A program made the position numbers and the translations under genes. The notes under the pieces were generated by a model, which was not told where the DNA came from, did no database searches, and saw only the letters and a program-made list of their open reading frames with translations. Shown piece after piece: positions 15,259-24,522 of a DNA stretch of 64,000 nucleotides. Position 1 is the stretch's first letter. Every line of letters begins with the position of its first letter. The stretch is taken from assembly GCF_011397115.1 (NCBI RefSeq), contig NZ_AP022822.1, positions 186,001-250,000 on the forward strand. Direction: 5' to 3'. The stretch comes from Enterococcus saigonensis (GTDB lineage Bacteria > Bacillota > Bacilli > Lactobacillales > Enterococcaceae).

Positions 15259-17826
15259 ATGAAAGAAAAATTAAAGGGACTGGTATTTTTTGTCAAAAAC
15301 CATAGTTTCTTATTACGGCTGATTTTCTTTGGCTCGATTTTAATTTTCGTAGCCAATCAAGTAGCAAATATTGCCCATGGGATGAGTTGGGCAGAAGTGG
15401 CCCAAACGATGGCTAAGCAAGATACTAGCACATTAATTTTAATGGCACTGCTAGGTTTTTTAGGTGTTTTACCAATGCTTGGATATGACTGGGTGACCAT
15501 TTCTGTTTTACAAGAGGCGGGCAGAGCAAAGATGTCACGTGGCAGTTGGTTTATTGCAGCATGGACTACCAACACAATTAATAACTTAGCTGGTTTTGGT
15601 GGTATTGTGGGAGCTAGCCTACGAACTAATTTTTACGGGAAGGGCTTTGATCGTAAAAAAGTTTTAGCCACTGTTTCCAAAGTTGCGTTTTTTATGTTTA
15701 GTGGCTTATCGCTTTGGGCGTTGTGGTTATTAATTGATATTTTTTTATTGCACAATACGAGTCACTTTCGAAATTATTGGATCTGGCTTTTTGGCGGTAG
15801 CTTATATGCGCCAGCATTATTTACCTTAACTTATTTACGACGAAAAAAACTATTTTACGATCTTTTTCCTAAAGGTGTTATTCAGCTGGCAATTACTTCT
15901 TTTTGTCAGTGGAGCGGTGCTTTAGCTGTTTTTTTAGGAATCGGCTACCTCATGCAGTTACAAGTCGCTCTTGAACAGGTTTACCCAATGTTTTTAATCG
16001 CTACTTTAATTGGGATGTTGACGATGGTTCCAGGCGGTATGGGAACTTTTGATGTTTTAATGATTTTGGGGATGGGGCAATTGGGTTTATCCCAAAATCA
16101 GACAGTGGTCTGGTTGCTGTATTATCGCCTTTTTTATTACTTGATTCCTTTTTTTAGTGGGTTGATTTTGTTTATCTCCCAAACTGGTGTGAAATTTAAC
16201 CGTTTCTTTGATAACTTACCCCGTCTTATTTTGCAACGTATTGCTCATTTGGTGGTAGTAGTTGCCGTTTATTTTGCTGGCATTATGATGGTGTTGTTAT
16301 CAACTGTGACGAATCTATCTAATTTGAGCAACATTTTTGAACTATTATTACCTTTTTCTTTTAACTTCTTAGACCAAACTCTGAATCTATTAATTGGATT
16401 TGTTTTATTAGGTTTAGCGAGGGGATTGTACAGTAAAGTAAAAAAAGCCTATGTGCCGACGCTTTTTGTTTTGCTGTTTGGCATTATTAATACAATTTCA
16501 CGTACGCAGTCACTACGCCTTATTATAGTGTATTGTCTTATATTATTGGCAGTTTGGCTGGCTCGTAAAGAGTTCTATCGTGAAAAGTTTGTTTACTCGT
16601 GGGGCGCCATTATTTTTGATGTTTTACTATTTGGGACATTATTAATTGCTTACGCTGTGGCAGGATTCCACAGTGGTCAATGGTGGAATGCGAATTTAAT
16701 GGGAGGACAGTTTATCTTATTTCCTTCTGATGATGTTTGGATTTCTGGGATAATAGGTTTAGCGGTGGGGGCATTGACGTTGTTGTCATTGCAACAGTAT
16801 TTAAGCCGGAGCTCTGAAACATTAGGAGAGGCTTTTGTTGCAAGTCGTTTTGAAAAATTACAGGCCCGTTATGGAGGAACAAAATCTAGTCATCGCCTCG
16901 AATTACCAGGTTATTATTATTACTACTACCAAGTACATGGTCAAGATCGCGTGGCATTTGGTTACCAAATCAAAAGTAATCGTTGCTTTGTTTTAGGCGA
17001 TCCGCTAGGGGACAAAACATTATGGCAAGCAGCTACACTGGCTTTTATGCAAGACGCTGATAAGCAAGGTTACCAATTGGCTTTTTATAAGATCAGTGAA
17101 AAATATGTTGTACAATTACATGATCTCGGGTTTCAATTTGCTAAAATAGGAGAAACTGGAACCTCGCTTTTAAATAAACAGGATTATCTTCAGCAAGAAG
17201 TTTATCGTAAGTTAAGTGTACAGGGCTATACATTTAAAAAATATGAAACTCTACCGCAAGAAATTTTACCGCAATTGACTGCGGTATCTCAAGAGTGGCT
17301 GGATGGAAAAGGGGAAAAATACTTTGGCAATGGCCGTTTTGAAGCAGCATATGTTTTAAGTACTCCAGTGGCCGTTGTACGCAATAACGAAAATCAATTG
17401 GTTGGCTTTATTACAGAACAGCCTATTTCAAGCACCTGGATTTCTTATGATTTATTACGCATCAAAACAGATGCGCCTAAAGAATTAGCTAATTTTTTAA
17501 TCTTAGGGATGTTAGATAGTTGGGAAAAAGTAGGTTACAAAAAAGCCGACTTAGGTATGGCACCACTAGCTCAAGTTGGCGAAGGTCCTTTTGCTTTTTT
17601 TGAAGAACGGATTATGAATATGATTTATAATTATGGAAATGCAATTTATAATTTCCAAGATAATTTTAGTGGAAAACAAAAATACGTAACGCACTGGGAA
17701 GGTTGTTATTTTGCATATTTGAAAGGAAGCAGCTTTTATTTAGCTTCCGCCCAACTACTGCGTTTAATTGGGCGAGGAAAAAATAAAGGACCAACGTTAG
17801 TAGAAGAAGTTATTTTGGAAGAGTAA
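15259..17826 (+). CDS. mprF: Bifunctional phosphatidylglycerol lysyltransferase/flippase MprF
   Basis: An 855-residue membrane protein. About 14 hydrophobic segments in the first ~520 residues form the flippase and UPF0104-type part (including the NNLAGFGGIVGASLRTNFYG stretch). A cytoplasmic GNAT-like synthase domain (DUF2156) follows from about residue 540 to the end, with VFGYQIKSNRCFVLGDPLG-type and KADLGMAPLAQVGEGPF-type motifs. It transfers lysine (in some enterococcal homologues also alanine or arginine) from aminoacyl-tRNA to phosphatidylglycerol and flips it outward, lowering surface negative charge and raising resistance to cationic peptides. The ATG follows AAGGAGAAAACTTC. Monocistronic. 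Amino-acid specificity cannot be read from sequence. Confidence 0.95.
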   Translation: MKEKLKGLVFFVKNHSFLLRLIFFGSILIFVANQVANIAHGMSWAEVAQTMAKQDTSTLILMALLGFLGVLPMLGYDWVTISVLQEAGRAKMSRGSWFIAAWTTNTINNLAGFGGIVGASLRTNFYGKGFDRKKVLATVSKVAFFMFSGLSLWALWLLIDIFLLHNTSHFRNYWIWLFGGSLYAPALFTLTYLRRKKLFYDLFPKGVIQLAITSFCQWSGALAVFLGIGYLMQLQVALEQVYPMFLIATLIGMLTMVPGGMGTFDVLMILGMGQLGLSQNQTVVWLLYYRLFYYLIPFFSGLILFISQTGVKFNRFFDNLPRLILQRIAHLVVVVAVYFAGIMMVLLSTVTNLSNLSNIFELLLPFSFNFLDQTLNLLIGFVLLGLARGLYSKVKKAYVPTLFVLLFGIINTISRTQSLRLIIVYCLILLAVWLARKEFYREKFVYSWGAIIFDVLLFGTLLIAYAVAGFHSGQWWNANLMGGQFILFPSDDVWISGIIGLAVGALTLLSLQQYLSRSSETLGEAFVASRFEKLQARYGGTKSSHRLELPGYYYYYYQVHGQDRVAFGYQIKSNRCFVLGDPLGDKTLWQAATLAFMQDADKQGYQLAFYKISEKYVVQLHDLGFQFAKIGETGTSLLNKQDYLQQEVYRKLSVQGYTFKKYETLPQEILPQLTAVSQEWLDGKGEKYFGNGRFEAAYVLSTPVAVVRNNENQLVGFITEQPISSTWISYDLLRIKTDAPKELANFLILGMLDSWEKVGYKKADLGMAPLAQVGEGPFAFFEERIMNMIYNYGNAIYNFQDNFSGKQKYVTHWEGCYFAYLKGSSFYLASAQLLRLIGRGKNKGPTLVEEVILEE

Positions 17827-17880
17827 GTGGATTTATAGCATTAAGCGCTAAAAAATTATTAGGAACCTGCTGGTGATGTC

Positions 17881-17926
17881 AAAAAGCTGGTATAAAAGTT
17901 AGAAGAACTTTTATACCAGCTTTTTT
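17881..17926. terminator. Bidirectional terminator between mprF and treR
   Basis: A perfect 20-bp stem (AAAAAGCTGGTATAAAAGTT, 17881-17900, with its complement ending 17925) with a 5-nt loop and T-run, located between convergent genes. Confidence 0.92.
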
Positions 17927-17933
17927 AACTTGG

Positions 17934-18650
17934 TTATGCTTTTCGACGCCGAGCAAATTCTAAGAAACGAAATTTATCTAATTTGTGGATAGACTCGGTG
18001 TATTCAAAACAACGAGTATCTTCTAAAAAAACTAAGCTGCGAACAAAAACAGCGTATTGTTCTTCTGCGGATAATTCCATTAATTCGCGGATTTCTTTGT
18101 CGACTGGTTCTACGGTGATTTCTTTTTGCGCATATGCAATAACTAAGCCTAAATCATTTTCTAAGTAGTTATAAAGGGAATCTTCGGCCTTTTTGGTTGG
18201 CAATTCAGGAATAATGTCCATAGCCAGATAATCACGGTCTAAAATGGCTACTTCCCCTTCGATAATTCGCTTTCGCACGAGCTTCCAGGCTTCACTTGCT
18301 ACTGGCCAGTCTGTTTTTTGGCTAAGATTAGGGGAAACTGCAACTTTTTTTAACTCGACTACTTTTGTTTGGTTCGGGATGTGTTGTGCTTCTTGTAGTT
18401 CTTTAAAGCTAGTTAAACCAGAAATAGGGAAATCAAAACGATTGATATCTAAAACGATAGAACCTTTGCCCTGTTTTTTTTGAATATAACCAGCATCTTT
18501 TAGTAAATTTAGTGCTTTACGAACAGTTTCCCGTGAGACATTATAGACTTTGATTAACTGATTTTCACTTGGCAACAATGATTGTGGGGGATATTCACCA
18601 TTTAAAATTTTTTGTTCCAAGTCTAAAAAGATTTCCCGAAATTTATTCAT
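17934..18650 (-). CDS. treR: GntR-family trehalose repressor TreR
   Basis: A 238-residue GntR/HutC-type repressor. The winged helix (LLPSENQLIKVYNVSRETVRKALNLLKDAGYIQKKQGKGS) is followed by a UTRA effector domain (from about residue 85: ISGLTSFKELQEA to the end). The length and UTRA type match TreR, whose effector is trehalose-6-phosphate. The start follows GGGAGGGGACGTC. It lies first in a leftward group; pgmB and the GH65 phosphorylase are read in the same direction further upstream, and TTGTATATACAA-like operators are found in front of the phosphorylase and PTS genes. An equivalent maltose repressor is less likely because those are usually LacI-type. Confidence 0.85.
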   Translation of the reverse strand: MNKFREIFLDLEQKILNGEYPPQSLLPSENQLIKVYNVSRETVRKALNLLKDAGYIQKKQGKGSIVLDINRFDFPISGLTSFKELQEAQHIPNQTKVVELKKVAVSPNLSQKTDWPVASEAWKLVRKRIIEGEVAILDRDYLAMDIIPELPTKKAEDSLYNYLENDLGLVIAYAQKEITVEPVDKEIRELMELSAEEQYAVFVRSLVFLEDTRCFEYTESIHKLDKFRFLEFARRRKA

Positions 18651-18763
18651 GACGTCCCCTCCCAGTCCTCATTGTAAAAATCATTTGGATAAAAAGCAAC
18701 TTCCTTTTTAAAATTGTTCGTATTTTGCAATCATCTATGTGAGAGTAATAAGAATATTCATCC

Positions 18764-19414
18764 TTATTTTTGTACTAGTTCATCTAGGTTCAGCTCTGTC
18801 AATTCATGACACGTCAGGTCAGCACCATGCAATGGTTCGCCAGACAGCACACCAACAGCAAACATTCCGCAGGCTTTAATACCGTCAATTCCGGCTTGGG
18901 CATCTTCAAAACCAACGGCTTCTTCTGGTTTAATGTTTAAAATTTCAGCCGCTTTAATGAATATTTCTGGATCAGGTTTGCCTTTGTGTAAGGTTGCAGG
19001 ATCAACAATGCCAGCAAATTGATCTTTTACACCTAATTTTTCTAAAATAAAGGGAGCATTCTTAGAAGCAGATGCAATTGCACAAGGAATACCTTTTGCA
19101 TTGGCTTCATCCAAAAATTCTTTAACGCCAGGTAGTAAGTCTTTTGGCGTTAAAGATTGTAACAATTCGACATAATGCGTATTTTTCTTTGCTGCTAAAG
19201 CTTCTTTTTGATCCAATGTAAAGTCGTTTTCTTTGCCGCCGTGGGCTAAAATACGGTCCAAAGAATCCATCCGGCTGATACCTTTTAATTGTTCATTGAA
19301 TTTTAAATCTACGGTGACACCAATTTCTGCACCTAAATCGCGCCAAGCGATAAAGTGATATTTTGCTGTATCTGTAATAACACCGTCTAAATCAAAGATA
19401 AAACCTTTTTTCAT
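18764..19414 (-). CDS. pgmB: Beta-phosphoglucomutase
   Basis: A 216-residue HAD-superfamily enzyme, the typical length. The nucleophile Asp8 and acid/base Asp10 are in FDLDGVITDT. Cap-domain residues GISRMDSLDRIL, the phosphate-binding IASASKNAPFI, and the metal site in GFEDAQAGIDGIKACGM are all present. It converts beta-glucose-1-phosphate, the product of the GH65 phosphorylase upstream, to glucose-6-phosphate. It is read in the same direction, 84 bp after that gene, with a possible terminator between them. The start is preceded by GAGG at 8-11 nt. Confidence 0.95.
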   Translation of the reverse strand: MKKGFIFDLDGVITDTAKYHFIAWRDLGAEIGVTVDLKFNEQLKGISRMDSLDRILAHGGKENDFTLDQKEALAAKKNTHYVELLQSLTPKDLLPGVKEFLDEANAKGIPCAIASASKNAPFILEKLGVKDQFAGIVDPATLHKGKPDPEIFIKAAEILNIKPEEAVGFEDAQAGIDGIKACGMFAVGVLSGEPLHGADLTCHELTELNLDELVQK

Positions 19415-19440
19415 AAATTTTCCTCATTTCTTTTTTTGTA

Positions 19441-19493
19441 AAAAGTTGCCAGCTACATAGCTAGTTTTTATAAGAGATAGCAGGCAACTTATA
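19441..19493 (-). terminator. Possible terminator between the GH65 gene and pgmB
   Basis: On the minus strand AAGTTGCC and GGCAACTT form an 8-bp stem with a long loop, followed by a T-run. It may allow partial readthrough into pgmB. Confidence 0.5.
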
Positions 19494-19498
19494 TGTCA

Positions 19499-22129
19499 TT
19501 ATGAATATGCAATCGTTGTTTGAATCCCTTTTTCTAGTGTAACAGGCTTGCCACAAACATGAATGATAATTGTTTCATCAGCAGTGATAATAATTTCGTC
19601 GTGGGTTAATGCAATGTCAAAGTGGACGCCACGGATTTTTAGCTTATATGCCAGTGATTCCCAAGCTTTTGGTAAGTTCGGGGTTAAGTTTAAGACTTCT
19701 TGGCGAATATCTAAGCCTGCAAAAGTAGTCAATGGAATATAAAGTGTTGCAGCCATGACACCAGCGTGAATACCCTCGGCAGTTGTTCCTCCTTGAATAT
19801 CCCGATAATCGGAATACAATGCTTCTTTATATAGTTGCCAAGCTAAATCTTGATCGTCCACCATCGCAGCTAGTTGTGCGTGAACAACCCGTGATAAGGT
19901 GGAGCCATGAGAGGTACGGGCTAAATAATAAGCTAAATTTTTTGTTACATAATCGTGGGGTAAATCATAGTTTAAGTCTTGTAAAATCTCGTCTACTTTT
20001 TGTTTGGGAAAATTATAGAAAATCATTAAACTATCGGCTTGTTTTGCTACTTTATATTCATCTGCAGAATGTCCTTCTGCGTTTAAAATACGATCCATGC
20101 GGTAAACATTACCGTATTTTTCTTTATAGTAGTCCCAGTCCAAGTCCTTTAAGTCAAAATAACCGTCAAATTGGGCAATAATACCTTCTTCGTTAATTTC
20201 TAAGGCTAATCTATTTTTGATATCGGCCATCCGCTGTAGTGTTTCTGATGTAATCGCTGTTTTTTCAAGCGTTGCGGCAAAATCTGTCGGTAAAATTTCT
20301 TGTAACCGTTGGATTTCTTCAAATAACCAAACAACCATCATGTTGGTATAGGCGTTGTTTTTCAAACCGCCTTGTTCAGAGTTGGGATAGCTTTCGTGAA
20401 ATTCATCTGGTCCCATAACATGAGGGATAAAATAGCGTCTGGCCTCTTGGTCCCATTGAGCTGCACTTTCCCAAAAATGAGCAATTTCTAGCATCAATTC
20501 TAAACCGTATTGTTTCATAAAATTTTCGTCTTGTGCGTTGTTGAAATATTGCCAAATATTATACGCAATTGCCAAAGAAACGTGTCGTTGTAAGCGACTA
20601 TGATCTTCTTTCCATTTACCACTAATTGGATTTAAGTGGAGTTCTTGAGATTGTTCGGTACCATCTAAGCCAGATTGCCAAGGAAACATAGCGCCTTTGT
20701 ATCCTGCTTTTTTGGCATCGATTTTAGCAGCTTGTAGGCGACGGTATCGGTACAAAAGAATTTCTCGGGCAGTTTTTGGAAAGTGAATAATATAAAACGG
20801 TAAAATGAATAATTCGTCCCAGAAAATATGCCCACGGTAAGCTTCTCCGTGTAAACCTCGAGCGGTAATAGAGGCATCTAAGCCTTTGTTGCCGTTTGGT
20901 GAAGCAGAAGATAGAAGATGGTACGTATGAAGATTTAATAATTTTTGGCTCATTAAATCTCCAGTAACTGTAATCGCTGCTTTCTCCCATAAAATTTGCC
21001 ATGCGTTAGCCGATTGCGCGGCACTTTTTTCAAAATCTGGGAGTGAAACTTTAGTCAAATCAATTACAAGAGGCAACTCATTTTGCCGCCGTTGTGCGAT
21101 ACTTACAGTTTTGTCTAAGTGATACCATGTATTTTTTGTTGCCGTAATAGTAATTTGTTGGCAAACGACTTTATCTGTAAGTGTATTTTTTAATTGTGTT
21201 AAATCAATATTATCGCTGAAAAGCTCAGAATATTGCGTAACGGTAATATTTGAATTTTTCGTTTTTGCGATTAAGAGTGCTTTGGTATGTTGTGCATCCA
21301 GTTTGACAATATCCAAGTGCTCTTTGGTCAAACTACGATAACGGGCAACATTATAGTTATATACAGCACCATCTGCTTCTGATCCAATCGTGATGTCGCC
21401 AGAAAAATTTAAGGGCATAAAAGCATAATGGATACTGTATTGTGAAGTATGTTCCATGTTAGCAATTTTTTTGACTAAGATCGCAATCTCTTTACCAGTT
21501 TTTGTCGTTACAATAGCATTAGCAGTAAATAAGCCAGATTTCATTTGAATTGTCCGAGTTAATTTTTTTATTTGATCTTTTTCAAAAACAATTCTTTCAT
21601 TATCGACAATTAAATAAATTTTTTGCAAGTTCGGAGCATTTACAAAATCTTCGTTGTAGATTGTCTGATTCGATACGACAGAAGCAGCAGTGTTATAAAA
21701 GCTGGCTAAATAGGTGGCTGGGTAGTGAGCATCGCTAATTTCCATTTCCGGCATCGTTCCACGTAAGCCCATAAAGCCGTTCCCAACGGTTAAAAGGGAT
21801 TCGACAGAATATTCATCTTTACCTGGACGATAGCCATGGTAAGTTACTTCCCATTTCAAGTCATAGGCAGCTTGAGCAAAATCGTCTGTGTTTAAAACAA
21901 AAGGCAAATTTAGATTTTCTGTTAACCACTGACTTAATTCAAAAATGCCATCCGGCTGATCGAGTAAAACTTCATCTCCTGAAATGATGCCGCCTGCAAT
22001 GGAGTGTTTCTTTAGAATATCTGCTAATTGTTGCGCTTTTTCATTTTTAGTTCCTGTAACGTGGCTTTTTTTTGTTGGTAATTCTACTTGCCAAATTGGA
22101 CCATCAGTATTTATTTTTGCTAAGTTCAT
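19499..22129 (-). CDS. GH65 family phosphorylase (probable trehalose-6-phosphate phosphorylase)
   Basis: An 876-residue GH65 inverting phosphorylase. After an extra N-terminal segment of about 100 residues, the standard fold starts at WEVTYHGYRPGKDEYSVESL. The catalytic acid is the Glu of MGPDEFHE, and the phosphate-binding loop is TSHGSTLSRVVH. GH65 enzymes release beta-glucose-1-phosphate; with pgmB downstream, a TreR-type repressor and a divergent EIIBCA, trehalose-6-phosphate is the best substrate guess, as in Lactococcus. Maltose phosphorylase, which pairs with pgmB and a similar PTS in E. faecalis, is the serious alternative. The family is usually about 750-780 residues, so the N-terminal extension is unusual. 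Confidence 0.85.
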   Translation of the reverse strand: MNLAKINTDGPIWQVELPTKKSHVTGTKNEKAQQLADILKKHSIAGGIISGDEVLLDQPDGIFELSQWLTENLNLPFVLNTDDFAQAAYDLKWEVTYHGYRPGKDEYSVESLLTVGNGFMGLRGTMPEMEISDAHYPATYLASFYNTAASVVSNQTIYNEDFVNAPNLQKIYLIVDNERIVFEKDQIKKLTRTIQMKSGLFTANAIVTTKTGKEIAILVKKIANMEHTSQYSIHYAFMPLNFSGDITIGSEADGAVYNYNVARYRSLTKEHLDIVKLDAQHTKALLIAKTKNSNITVTQYSELFSDNIDLTQLKNTLTDKVVCQQITITATKNTWYHLDKTVSIAQRRQNELPLVIDLTKVSLPDFEKSAAQSANAWQILWEKAAITVTGDLMSQKLLNLHTYHLLSSASPNGNKGLDASITARGLHGEAYRGHIFWDELFILPFYIIHFPKTAREILLYRYRRLQAAKIDAKKAGYKGAMFPWQSGLDGTEQSQELHLNPISGKWKEDHSRLQRHVSLAIAYNIWQYFNNAQDENFMKQYGLELMLEIAHFWESAAQWDQEARRYFIPHVMGPDEFHESYPNSEQGGLKNNAYTNMMVVWLFEEIQRLQEILPTDFAATLEKTAITSETLQRMADIKNRLALEINEEGIIAQFDGYFDLKDLDWDYYKEKYGNVYRMDRILNAEGHSADEYKVAKQADSLMIFYNFPKQKVDEILQDLNYDLPHDYVTKNLAYYLARTSHGSTLSRVVHAQLAAMVDDQDLAWQLYKEALYSDYRDIQGGTTAEGIHAGVMAATLYIPLTTFAGLDIRQEVLNLTPNLPKAWESLAYKLKIRGVHFDIALTHDEIIITADETIIIHVCGKPVTLEKGIQTTIAYS

Positions 22130-22145
22130 AGAATTCCCCTTTCTG

Positions 22146-22165
22146 TTACTTGTCTATACATGTAA
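22146..22165 (-). promoter_or_regulatory. TreR-like operator before the GH65 gene
   Basis: The near-palindrome TTACTTGTCTATACATGTAA contains a core two mismatches from TTGTATATACAA, the TreR operator known in Bacillus. It is 17 bp upstream of the GH65 start. Confidence 0.55.
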
Positions 22166-22349
22166 TGCAATTATAAATCAAATTGATAACGATTTCAACT
22201 GGTAAGGGAAATATAAAAATATAATGATAATAATGAGTTAATTCAAAAAAATATAAAGTATGGTAAAACGTTGATATTTTTATGTGTGATAATATAGCAT
22301 ATTATATAAGGTAAACACTTTTTTTCAAATGAGAAAAATATGTTTTTTG

Positions 22350-22390
22350 TTAATAAAACGCTTGCAAAAAATTGGCGGTAAAGGTATGAT
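22350..22390 (+). promoter_or_regulatory. Promoter of the PTS gene with cre-like core
   Basis: The -35 TTGCAA (22362-22367), a 17-bp spacer and -10 TATGAT (22385-22390). The overlapping AAAACGCTTGCA resembles the core of a catabolite-responsive element but departs from the consensus at its outer positions. Confidence 0.6.
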
Positions 22391-22404
22391 GTTTTTAGTT
22401 GATG

Positions 22405-22422
22405 AACTTATATATACAAGTT
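22405..22422 (+). promoter_or_regulatory. TreR-like operator in the PTS 5' region
   Basis: AACTTATATATACAAGTT is palindromic and its core TTATATATACAA is one base from TTGTATATACAA. It lies just downstream of the -10, where a bound repressor blocks transcription. Confidence 0.6.
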
Positions 22423-22446
22423 TTAAAAATGAAAGGGGTTTTAACT

Positions 22447-24450
22447 ATGGGGAAATTCCAACAAGATGCAGAAGAATTGTTGAAAGAATTAGGTGGTAAG
22501 GAAAATATTGCTGCTGTTACTCACTGTGTTACACGGATGCGCTTTGTTTTAAATGACGATAGTAAAGCAAACGTTTCTGCGATTGAAGATTTACCTAGCG
22601 TTAAAGGGACATTTACAAATGCTGGGCAATTTCAAGTTATTATTGGGAACGAAGTACCAGATTTTTACAATGACTTTTCGGCAGTATCGGGAATTGAAGG
22701 CGTTTCAAAAGAGGCAAGTAAAGCTGTTGCCAAGCAAAATCAAAATATCGCGCAACGATTAATCGGCGTTTTAGCAGAAATTTTTACACCATTATTACCT
22801 GCAATTATTGTTGGTGGTCTAATGTTGGGTTTTCGGAACTTTTTAGAAGGTGTGCCGTTAGATTGGCTAGGTGGTCAAACCATTACAGAATCTTCTGTTT
22901 TTTGGAATGGCGTCAACGGCTTTTTATGGTTACCTTGTGAAGCAATTTTTCATTTCTTGCCAGTTGGTATTACGTGGTCTATTACGCGTAAGATGGGAAC
23001 AACACAAATTTTGGGTATTGTTTTAGGGATTACTTTGGTTTCACCGCAATTATTAAATGCATACGCTGTAAATGGAACTAGTGCTGCTGACATCGCGAAA
23101 AACTGGTCTTGGGATTTTGGTTTTTTCACCATTGAAAAAATCGGGTATCAAGCTCAAGTTATTCCGGCTATGTTGGCAGGGTTCATGTTGGTTTATTTAG
23201 AACGTTTCTTTAGAAAACACATTCCTGAAGCTGTTTCGATGATTTTTGTACCGCTATTTTCACTATTACCGACGATTTTAGCTGCACATATGATTCTAGG
23301 CCCAATTGGTTGGCAAATTGGTTCTGGCATTTCTTACGTGGTAAATGCTGGTTTATCTTCATCATTTAGTTGGTTGTTTAGTTTAGTATTTGGTGGTCTA
23401 TATGCACCATTGGTTATTACCGGGTTACATCATACTACTTTGGCAATTGACTCACAGTTAGTAGCTGACTTTGGTTCGACCAATCTTTGGCCAATGATTA
23501 TGCTATCAAATATTGCACAGGGAACAGCAGTATTAGCGATTTATTTTCAACATCGTGGCAACAAAAAAGAAGAACAAATTTCAGTTCCAGCAACAATTTC
23601 GGCTTATCTAGGTGTAACTGAACCAGCAATGTTTGGGATTAATTTGAAGTATGTTTATCCTTTTGTGGCTGCAATGGTTGGCTCTTCTGTTGGCGGTATG
23701 CTGATTACGATTACCAATACCCGCGCATTGGGGATTGGTGTTGGTGGTCTACCAGGTTTCTTATCTTTCAAAATTGAAAACTATCCAATGGTCTTTATCT
23801 CTATCCTTGTTACAATGGCGATTACTTTTGTTATGACATTTGTTCTTCGCAAAGTAAAAGTATTAAATAAATTAGAGCCAGAATTAGATGAAAGTGGTTT
23901 AGCTATGGCAACAGCTGGTGGCTCAGCTGTTAGTGTGACGCATTCAAATGAGGGAGCTAGCGTGTCTGACAATGCACCTGGCGTTGTTACAAAAGAAGAA
24001 ATTTATGCACCTGTAGAAGGAGAAGTGATTGCAATTGGCCAAGTTTCTGATCCTGTTTTTTCACAAAAAATGATGGGAGACGGTTTTGCTGTTAAGCCAA
24101 AAGCGCAAGAAATTTATGCACCTGTTACGGGTAAAATCATGAGTATCTTTGAAACCAAACACGCGATTGGAATTAAGACGCCTGCTGGTGCTGAAGTGTT
24201 GGTGCATATGGGCTTAGATACAGTAGAATTGCAAGGCGCACCTTTTGAAGTGTTGGTTAAAGTTGGTGATACTGTTACGCCAGATACACTCTTGTCTTTG
24301 ATGAATTTAGAAGAAGTATTAGACGCAGGTAAACAAACAGATGTTGTTGTTGCCTTTACGAATACGGAAAAAATCGCCGGCTTTACACTAAATCAAACTG
24401 GTGAAATTGCCCAACAAACCAAGATTGGTGAAGTTGAGGTAATCGGTTAA
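22447..24450 (+). CDS. PTS EIIBCA, trehalose (or maltose) specific
   Basis: A 667-residue fused permease. EIIB is first, with phospho-accepting Cys27 in THCVTRMRF. EIIC (about residues 105-470) has ten or so membrane segments and the GLHHTTLAIDSQLV motif. C-terminal EIIA (about 520-667) carries the histidine in EVLVHMGLDTV. It belongs to the glucose/sucrose-trehalose superfamily. A longer frame begins at 22399, but the AAAGGGG ribosome binding site (about 22432-22438) fits the ATG at 22447. Divergent from the GH65-pgmB genes, it would deliver trehalose-6-phosphate to the phosphorylase. Regulated by the flanking TreR-like boxes. Confidence 0.88.
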   Translation: MGKFQQDAEELLKELGGKENIAAVTHCVTRMRFVLNDDSKANVSAIEDLPSVKGTFTNAGQFQVIIGNEVPDFYNDFSAVSGIEGVSKEASKAVAKQNQNIAQRLIGVLAEIFTPLLPAIIVGGLMLGFRNFLEGVPLDWLGGQTITESSVFWNGVNGFLWLPCEAIFHFLPVGITWSITRKMGTTQILGIVLGITLVSPQLLNAYAVNGTSAADIAKNWSWDFGFFTIEKIGYQAQVIPAMLAGFMLVYLERFFRKHIPEAVSMIFVPLFSLLPTILAAHMILGPIGWQIGSGISYVVNAGLSSSFSWLFSLVFGGLYAPLVITGLHHTTLAIDSQLVADFGSTNLWPMIMLSNIAQGTAVLAIYFQHRGNKKEEQISVPATISAYLGVTEPAMFGINLKYVYPFVAAMVGSSVGGMLITITNTRALGIGVGGLPGFLSFKIENYPMVFISILVTMAITFVMTFVLRKVKVLNKLEPELDESGLAMATAGGSAVSVTHSNEGASVSDNAPGVVTKEEIYAPVEGEVIAIGQVSDPVFSQKMMGDGFAVKPKAQEIYAPVTGKIMSIFETKHAIGIKTPAGAEVLVHMGLDTVELQGAPFEVLVKVGDTVTPDTLLSLMNLEEVLDAGKQTDVVVAFTNTEKIAGFTLNQTGEIAQQTKIGEVEVIG

Positions 24451-24457
24451 TAAACAG

Positions 24458-24503
24458 AAAATAGTAACCCGGCGAAGATCTTTTCTTCGGGTTACTATTT
24501 TTA
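24458..24503. terminator. Bidirectional terminator after the PTS gene
   Basis: AAATAGTAACCCG pairs with CGGGTTACTATTT, followed by a T-run; the oxidoreductase gene converges from the right. Confidence 0.88.
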
Positions 24504-24522
24504 TTGTATAAAAGATTTTTTA

